Assembly (NCBI GenBank): GCA_036260665.1
Contig: DATAMF010000656.1
Span: forward strand, 1 to 5,294
Reading direction: 5' to 3'
From: DATAMF01 sp036260665
GTDB taxonomy: Bacteria > Chloroflexota > Anaerolineae > Aggregatilineales > Aggregatilineaceae
Length of the DNA stretch: 5,294 nucleotides
Part shown: positions 1 to 3,188 of the stretch, piece after piece
Numbering within the stretch: the stretch's first letter is position 1
How the letters are laid out: the number at the start of each line of letters is the position of its first letter
Notes under the pieces: generated by a model
Told to the model about the DNA's origin: nothing
The model's database searches: none
The model's input: the letters and a program-made list of their open reading frames with translations, nothing else
Position numbers and translations under genes: made by a program

Positions 1-254
1 ATCTGATCGCCAAAAAAGAACATCGAGCGGAAGGCAAACTGGTGGCACATCGGGCTGTAAATCGTATACAGCGCGTTGCCCGGTCCTGTCGCACCGATCT
101 CCATCAGGACAGGAGCTGTCAGGGCCAACCCCACATAGAGAAACAGGATCATCAGGGCAATTGCCAACCAGTGCTGTGACAGCCAAAGCACACGCCGACT
201 TGCTCGTAAGGTTCGCTGCAATTGTGCTTCTGTCGGCGTTTGATAGCGGCTCAC
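1..254 (-). CDS. DUF2085 family membrane protein, N-terminal 84 residues (3' end outside window)
   Basis: This reading frame is too short for most ORF callers because the window cuts it off. A GTG start at 254..252 is preceded by the ribosome binding site AAGGAG (266..261) at a 6-nt spacing, which supports the start. The translation begins MSRYQTPTEAQLQ, continues with a basic segment, and then has one membrane helix at about residues 29-50 (IALMILFLYVGLALTAPVL). It next reaches IYSPMCHQFAFRSMFFFGDQ at residues 65-84. The motif CHQ followed by a few residues, RS and aromatic residues is the start of the DUF2085 signature as I recall it; a CARCxG-like motif would follow outside the window. The function of DUF2085 is not established. 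The start lies only 18 nt after the stop of the CcdA-TlpA gene, so the two are very probably co-transcribed. The cysteine-containing motif makes a redox or metal link to that neighbour conceivable, but this is inference. Confidence 0.82.
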   Translation of the reverse strand, partial: MSRYQTPTEAQLQRTLRASRRVLWLSQHWLAIALMILFLYVGLALTAPVLMEIGATGPGNALYTIYSPMCHQFAFRSMFFFGDQ

Positions 255-272
255 ACGAGTCTCCTTAGAAGG

Positions 273-2012
273 TTATTGAAGTAGATCACCAAGCGAATCA
301 AACAGTTTGGGGAAATTCATTTCCCCCGTAAAAACATGAACGATCACGCCATTTTGATCGATCAGATAACTGGTTGGATACCCCTGCACATCGTAAAGCG
401 GGTCATTAATCGATCCGCTTTCATCCAGCAGAATGGGGAAAGCGACATGATGTTCACTGAGAAAATCCGTGATTGTATCTTCGTCTTCCGCATTATTGAC
501 GCCGAGGATCACAAACCCATCGGCTTGATAGGCGGCATAAGCGGATTGGAGCGGTGGCATTTCTTCCCGGCAGGGGCCGCACCACGTCGCCCAGAAGTTT
601 AAGAGCACGACTTTTCCACGATAATCGGAGAGGGATACTGTCTCGCCCGCAAGCGTTTCTGTCGTAAAGTCTGGGGCGCGTTTCCCCACATCTAGCCCCA
701 CCGGAATATCAATATCACCCACGGATGGTTCGCCACCCAAATCAGGCGCGTTGATTCCGCTTGCTGAGGCGTTATTTGCTCCAAGATCAGGAACTTCGAT
801 GCCATTTGATGCAGCACCGGGTTCGCCTAAGTCGGGCACGTCCATATTAGCGGTATCGGTTGCCCCTGGAATTTCAGCAGTAGTTACTGGCGCATCCTTC
901 GGTACAGCAACATACACATCTTCTTTGAGTCCGCCGTTGAAGGCACAGTGCGAGAGGTTGCTGAGACGGACGTCGCCATCGGCATAGGCAACCGTACATT
1001 CTTCCAGGTTATAAGAAATATCGCCCAGTGAGTTATCCCCACTGCCAATAGTTGCGATGCGCTGCATCTGTCCGCTGAAGACCAGCGCACCGATCAGGAT
1101 CAGGAACGCGCCGCTGAATACTTCAATGGCGTGCATATTGCGCTGCAAACGGCGGAAAATACCCTGTGCCTGATCGAGGGCAAGCGCTGTCGCCAAAAAG
1201 GGAATGCCCAACCCCAGTGCATAGGCCGTCATCAACACTGCCGCTTTGGAAACAGAGCCGCCATCTGCCGCAATCGCCAGCACAGCCGCGTAGATCGGGC
1301 CGATGCAGGGTGTCCATCCGGCAGAAAAGACAACACCCATAAACAGCGAACTGAGATAACCATAACGGCTTTCGGGGCGATTGGTGCGACGAGTATCAAT
1401 ATAGAGTGCCAGTTGAATACGCTGAATCACGCGCGACCAAAATTCCCCTGACGTATCGGCTTTGAGCGCATCACGAAAAAGCAGCGCCAGTAGCAGTACC
1501 ACAACCAGCGTCAGGAACCAGGATTCGAGGAACAGCCAGTAAATGATGCCAATCAGGACTAAACCGATAATGGTAGAAATAACATTGGCGTAGGGATTCT
1601 GATCCAACTTGGCGGCGCGATTAAGCAGCCAGGTAAAAACGCGGTTGAGCAGGCCCATAATATGCAGGCCAAAAAAGATGACGACGGTTCCACCAATACG
1701 GGCGATGCCGTCTTTCACCTGACCTTCGGAGACACCGAGCGAGGTCAGTGAGGACAGCGCCGCCGTTGTCAGCAGGCCAAACAAAACGAAAAAAATGGTG
1801 AAGCCCAGGACAAAAAACAGGCCGTGCAGCAGCAGGTTAAAGCGCTGGCCCAGCGGTTTCACTTCCGCCGAAGTCTGGCGGGCGACCTGCTGGGTTAATC
1901 GCCCTCCCATATAACCGATATAGGCGGGAACCAGCGGCAGCACACAGGGAGAAATAAAAGAAATAAATCCAGCGAGAAAAGCAAACCCAATCGTTACGTT
2001 ATCACTTGTCAT
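273..2012 (-). CDS. CcdA-type thiol-disulfide transmembrane protein fused to a TlpA/ResA-like thioredoxin domain
   Basis: Membrane protein of 579 residues, complete. Residues 1-313 match the CcdA/DsbD-beta fold, which passes electrons from cytoplasmic thioredoxin across the membrane through two membrane cysteines. These are C23 in SPCVLPLVP and C236 in GWTPCIGP. Predicted helices lie at about 8-35, 60-82, 104-122, 219-247, 257-279 and 296-313. An additional hydrophobic hairpin at 145-180 sits in an insertion that ordinary CcdA lacks. Residues 314-440 form a linker expected outside the membrane, with C339, C356 and a PDLG repeat. Residues 441-579 are a TlpA/ResA-type thioredoxin with WCGPC (477-481) and the cis-proline segment GYPTSYL (P546). 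The family reduces extracytoplasmic disulfides, for instance in cytochrome c maturation or oxidase copper-site assembly; the client here is unknown. The ATG follows AGGAG (2025..2021) at 8 nt. The next gene starts 18 nt after the TAA stop. Confidence 0.93.
   Translation of the reverse strand: MTSDNVTIGFAFLAGFISFISPCVLPLVPAYIGYMGGRLTQQVARQTSAEVKPLGQRFNLLLHGLFFVLGFTIFFVLFGLLTTAALSSLTSLGVSEGQVKDGIARIGGTVVIFFGLHIMGLLNRVFTWLLNRAAKLDQNPYANVISTIIGLVLIGIIYWLFLESWFLTLVVVLLLALLFRDALKADTSGEFWSRVIQRIQLALYIDTRRTNRPESRYGYLSSLFMGVVFSAGWTPCIGPIYAAVLAIAADGGSVSKAAVLMTAYALGLGIPFLATALALDQAQGIFRRLQRNMHAIEVFSGAFLILIGALVFSGQMQRIATIGSGDNSLGDISYNLEECTVAYADGDVRLSNLSHCAFNGGLKEDVYVAVPKDAPVTTAEIPGATDTANMDVPDLGEPGAASNGIEVPDLGANNASASGINAPDLGGEPSVGDIDIPVGLDVGKRAPDFTTETLAGETVSLSDYRGKVVLLNFWATWCGPCREEMPPLQSAYAAYQADGFVILGVNNAEDEDTITDFLSEHHVAFPILLDESGSINDPLYDVQGYPTSYLIDQNGVIVHVFTGEMNFPKLFDSLGDLLQ
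693..845 (-). repeat. 15-residue PDLG tandem repeat in the linker of the CcdA-TlpA fusion
   Basis: Residues 390-440 of the fusion protein contain three units that align as [MI][DEN][VA]PDLG followed by eight mostly small or polar residues (seven in the last unit). The VPDLG or APDLG cores start at residues 392, 407 and 422, exactly 15 apart. A degenerate fourth unit (IDIPVGL, 434-440) leads into the thioredoxin domain. The cores of units 1 and 2 (GTGCCCGACTTAGGC and GTTCCTGATCTTGGA) encode the same residues but differ in every codon. The repeat is therefore old or kept by selection on the protein rather than a recent DNA duplication. It probably acts as a flexible or extended spacer between the membrane part and the thioredoxin head. 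Confidence 0.85.
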
Positions 2013-2044
2013 CTTGACGACTCCTGCACCATCACCCCCTTAAG

Positions 2045-2073
2045 ATTATACGAAACTAGGCCAGGGTGCGACC
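2045..2073 (-). promoter_or_regulatory. Candidate promoter for the CcdA-TlpA gene (perfect -10, weak -35)
   Basis: The 43-nt gap between the four-helix protein gene and the CcdA-TlpA gene contains a perfect TATAAT on the minus strand (2050..2045), about 33 nt before the ATG. The -35 position is poor: the best fit, GTCGCA at 2072..2067 with a 16-nt spacer, matches the consensus at three of six bases. It overlaps the stop codon region of the upstream gene. It could be a secondary internal promoter within the operon, or chance. Confidence 0.35.
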
Positions 2074-2664
2074 TCGGAGTAAAAATCCTCGAACAACAAT
2101 CCCTAGGCCAACCGCCAGCAGCACCACACCCAGCAGCGTCTCCCGCGCATTAGCGATATCCTGCGTATCCATAAGCAGACTCAGGCCGACGCCAGCCAAC
2201 GCCGCGCCACCCAAGAACGAAGCAACCTGCCGCCGCAGCAGGGCAATGATCATCCACAGCAGGGCCGAAATGATGATCGTCACAGGCCACCATGCCCGCC
2301 CTGTCTCACTAACACGATCCAAATTCAGCAGGGTGCCAAAAATACCCAGCGCAACAAGGAATACGACCACAAATAACATATCGAACCGCAGGTTGATCGT
2401 CGGACGCGCTAGATGAATCTGCGGCCTACGAATTTCTGGCAGATGAACCCGGCGCGGGCGAATTTCGCGTTCCGGCGGGCGCTGAATGACTGCCATATCT
2501 GCCAGGGTTTCCATTTCTTCTTCGTCGTATGTGGAAACCTCAGCATAAGGTTCAAACGCCTGTTGATCCTCGGCTTCCAGTTCTTCCGGCGCGGACTCAT
2601 TCTCATTGATCGCTTCCAGTTCGCGCTGCCGGGCGCGGCGCTGAAGGGGGCGCAAACGTCGCAT
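2056..2664 (-). CDS. Uncharacterised membrane protein with a charged N-terminal tail and four predicted helices
   Basis: I do not recognise a named family with confidence. With the ATG at 2664 the product has 202 residues. The N-terminal 93 residues look cytoplasmic and are segregated by charge: basic 1-14, strongly acidic 15-56 (including YDEEEMETLAD), then basic 62-93 with three [VI][HN]L triplets (VHL, IHL, INL) set among Arg and Pro. Four hydrophobic segments follow at about 94-113, 124-143, 148-165 and 176-195, ending in RGFLLRGRTLA. The AWWPVTIII start of the second helix followed by ALLRRQ resembles the small membrane module of LiaF/DUF5668-like proteins, but this is only an impression. 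The longer frame from an ATG at 2718 is rejected: that codon sits inside a terminator hairpin, whereas the 2664 ATG has a strong ribosome binding site. The gene stops (TAG) 43 nt before the CcdA-TlpA gene, which suggests one operon. Confidence 0.8.
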   Translation of the reverse strand: MRRLRPLQRRARQRELEAINENESAPEELEAEDQQAFEPYAEVSTYDEEEMETLADMAVIQRPPEREIRPRRVHLPEIRRPQIHLARPTINLRFDMLFVVVFLVALGIFGTLLNLDRVSETGRAWWPVTIIISALLWMIIALLRRQVASFLGGAALAGVGLSLLMDTQDIANARETLLGVVLLAVGLGIVVRGFLLRGRTLA

Positions 2665-2671
2665 AAGAAAA

Positions 2672-2678
2672 CCTCTCC
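2672..2678 (-). promoter_or_regulatory. Ribosome binding site that fixes the start of the four-helix protein
   Basis: GGAGAGG on the minus strand (2678..2672), 7 nt before the ATG at 2664. This spacing and match decide in favour of the internal start over the in-frame ATG at 2718, which lies within the hairpin of the preceding terminator. Confidence 0.8.
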
Positions 2679-2686
2679 GGTTCGGC

Positions 2687-2721
2687 AAAAAAATCAGGGT
2701 GAAGCCATCTGGTTTCACCCT
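2687..2721 (-). terminator. Rho-independent terminator after the cupin gene
   Basis: Read on the minus strand, AGGGTGAAACC, the loop AGAT and GGCTTCACCCT form an 11-position stem (2721..2696). Ten positions pair, with one A/C mismatch near the loop. The hairpin is followed by GA and then seven T residues (2693..2687). It starts 36 nt after the cupin stop codon. There is no T-tract on the plus-strand side, so it acts in the minus direction only. The run of T ends just 8 nt before the ribosome binding site of the next gene, leaving no space for a promoter between them. Confidence 0.85.
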
Positions 2722-2757
2722 TGCAACTTTACTTCAAAATGGACCACAAGAAAACTT

Positions 2758-3087
2758 TTAGAGCAAACTGCCCTCAACGCACTGTGCCCCAGAAGGGCCA
2801 ATAATGGCGCTGTAGCGCACCCCGCGCGGGATATCCACGCGGTCCCCAGCATGAAGTGTAATTCTTTGTTTGGTCTGCGGGAACATGATTTCGAGGGAAC
2901 CCTGAATGCAATAGAGTGTTTTGTCGTAGCCGTGACTGCGGACAGGGTAACGGAAATTCGGGGCATTCACCCAAACATAGGGCCGGAGACCTTCATCACG
3001 CATCACGCGGGTGATGTTATCCAGGGTAGGATGCTGCCCTCCGCGCCAACGAATGATTTTGACTTGACTCACGGTTGTTATGCCCAT
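2758..3087 (-). CDS. Small single-domain cupin protein
   Basis: Complete, 109 residues, probably cytoplasmic, since no signal peptide or membrane segment is visible. Residues 46-90 carry the double beta-strand signature of cupin_2 proteins: SHGYDKTLYCIQGSLEIMFP (51-70) corresponds to motif 1, and AGDRVDIPRGVRYSAI (80-95) to motif 2. An N-terminal part (VKIIRWRGGQHPTLDNI...GLRPYVW) precedes the barrel. In canonical cupins the metal is held by HxH, a Glu and a His. Here only H52 is clearly kept: the first His is R50, the Glu position holds D55/K56, and the motif 2 His is Y92. A metal-dependent catalytic role is therefore doubtful, and ligand binding or a structural role is possible. The substrate is unknown. 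The ATG at 3087 has only a modest ribosome binding site (AGGG, 6 nt away). The gene has its own likely promoter upstream and a terminator downstream. Confidence 0.85.
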   Translation of the reverse strand: MGITTVSQVKIIRWRGGQHPTLDNITRVMRDEGLRPYVWVNAPNFRYPVRSHGYDKTLYCIQGSLEIMFPQTKQRITLHAGDRVDIPRGVRYSAIIGPSGAQCVEGSLL

Positions 3088-3137
3088 AGCGAACCCTATC
3101 TAGCTTTGCTTATGCCGGACGGTAAATTTGAGGCGGT

Positions 3138-3167
3138 ATCATACTCCCAATTAAATAACTTTTACAA
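3138..3167 (-). promoter_or_regulatory. Sigma70-like promoter of the cupin gene
   Basis: On the minus strand, TTGTAA (3167..3162) and TATGAT (3143..3138) are separated by 18 nt. They match the -35 and -10 consensus at four and five of six positions. The surrounding sequence is AT-rich, unlike the coding DNA. Transcription would start near 3131, giving a leader of about 44 nt before the cupin ATG. The nucleotidyltransferase gene upstream has no obvious terminator of its own, so read-through into the cupin gene is also possible. Confidence 0.6.
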
Positions 3168-3175
3168 ATATTGGG
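3146..3175. repeat. Inverted repeat CCCAAT-N18-ATTGGG around the -35 region of the cupin promoter
   Basis: Two perfect 6-bp arms (3146..3151 and 3170..3175) enclose 18 AT-rich bases. One arm lies in the spacer between -35 and -10 and the other just upstream of the -35 hexamer. The geometry would suit a dimeric regulator. With such a long loop it is a poor RNA hairpin, and no T-tract follows, so a terminator for the upstream gene is unlikely. Arms this short can arise by chance. Confidence 0.4.
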
Positions 3176-3188
3176 TGTTGTTAACCTT

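Noticed and set aside
336..602. Plus-strand open frame opposite the thioredoxin domain
   Set aside because: It is a shadow of the TlpA-like domain, whose WCGPC motif and cis-proline are clear on the minus strand.
2687..2721. Hairpin as a bidirectional terminator
   Set aside because: The plus-strand side is followed by TGCAACTTTACTT, without a T-run, and no plus-strand gene ends there.
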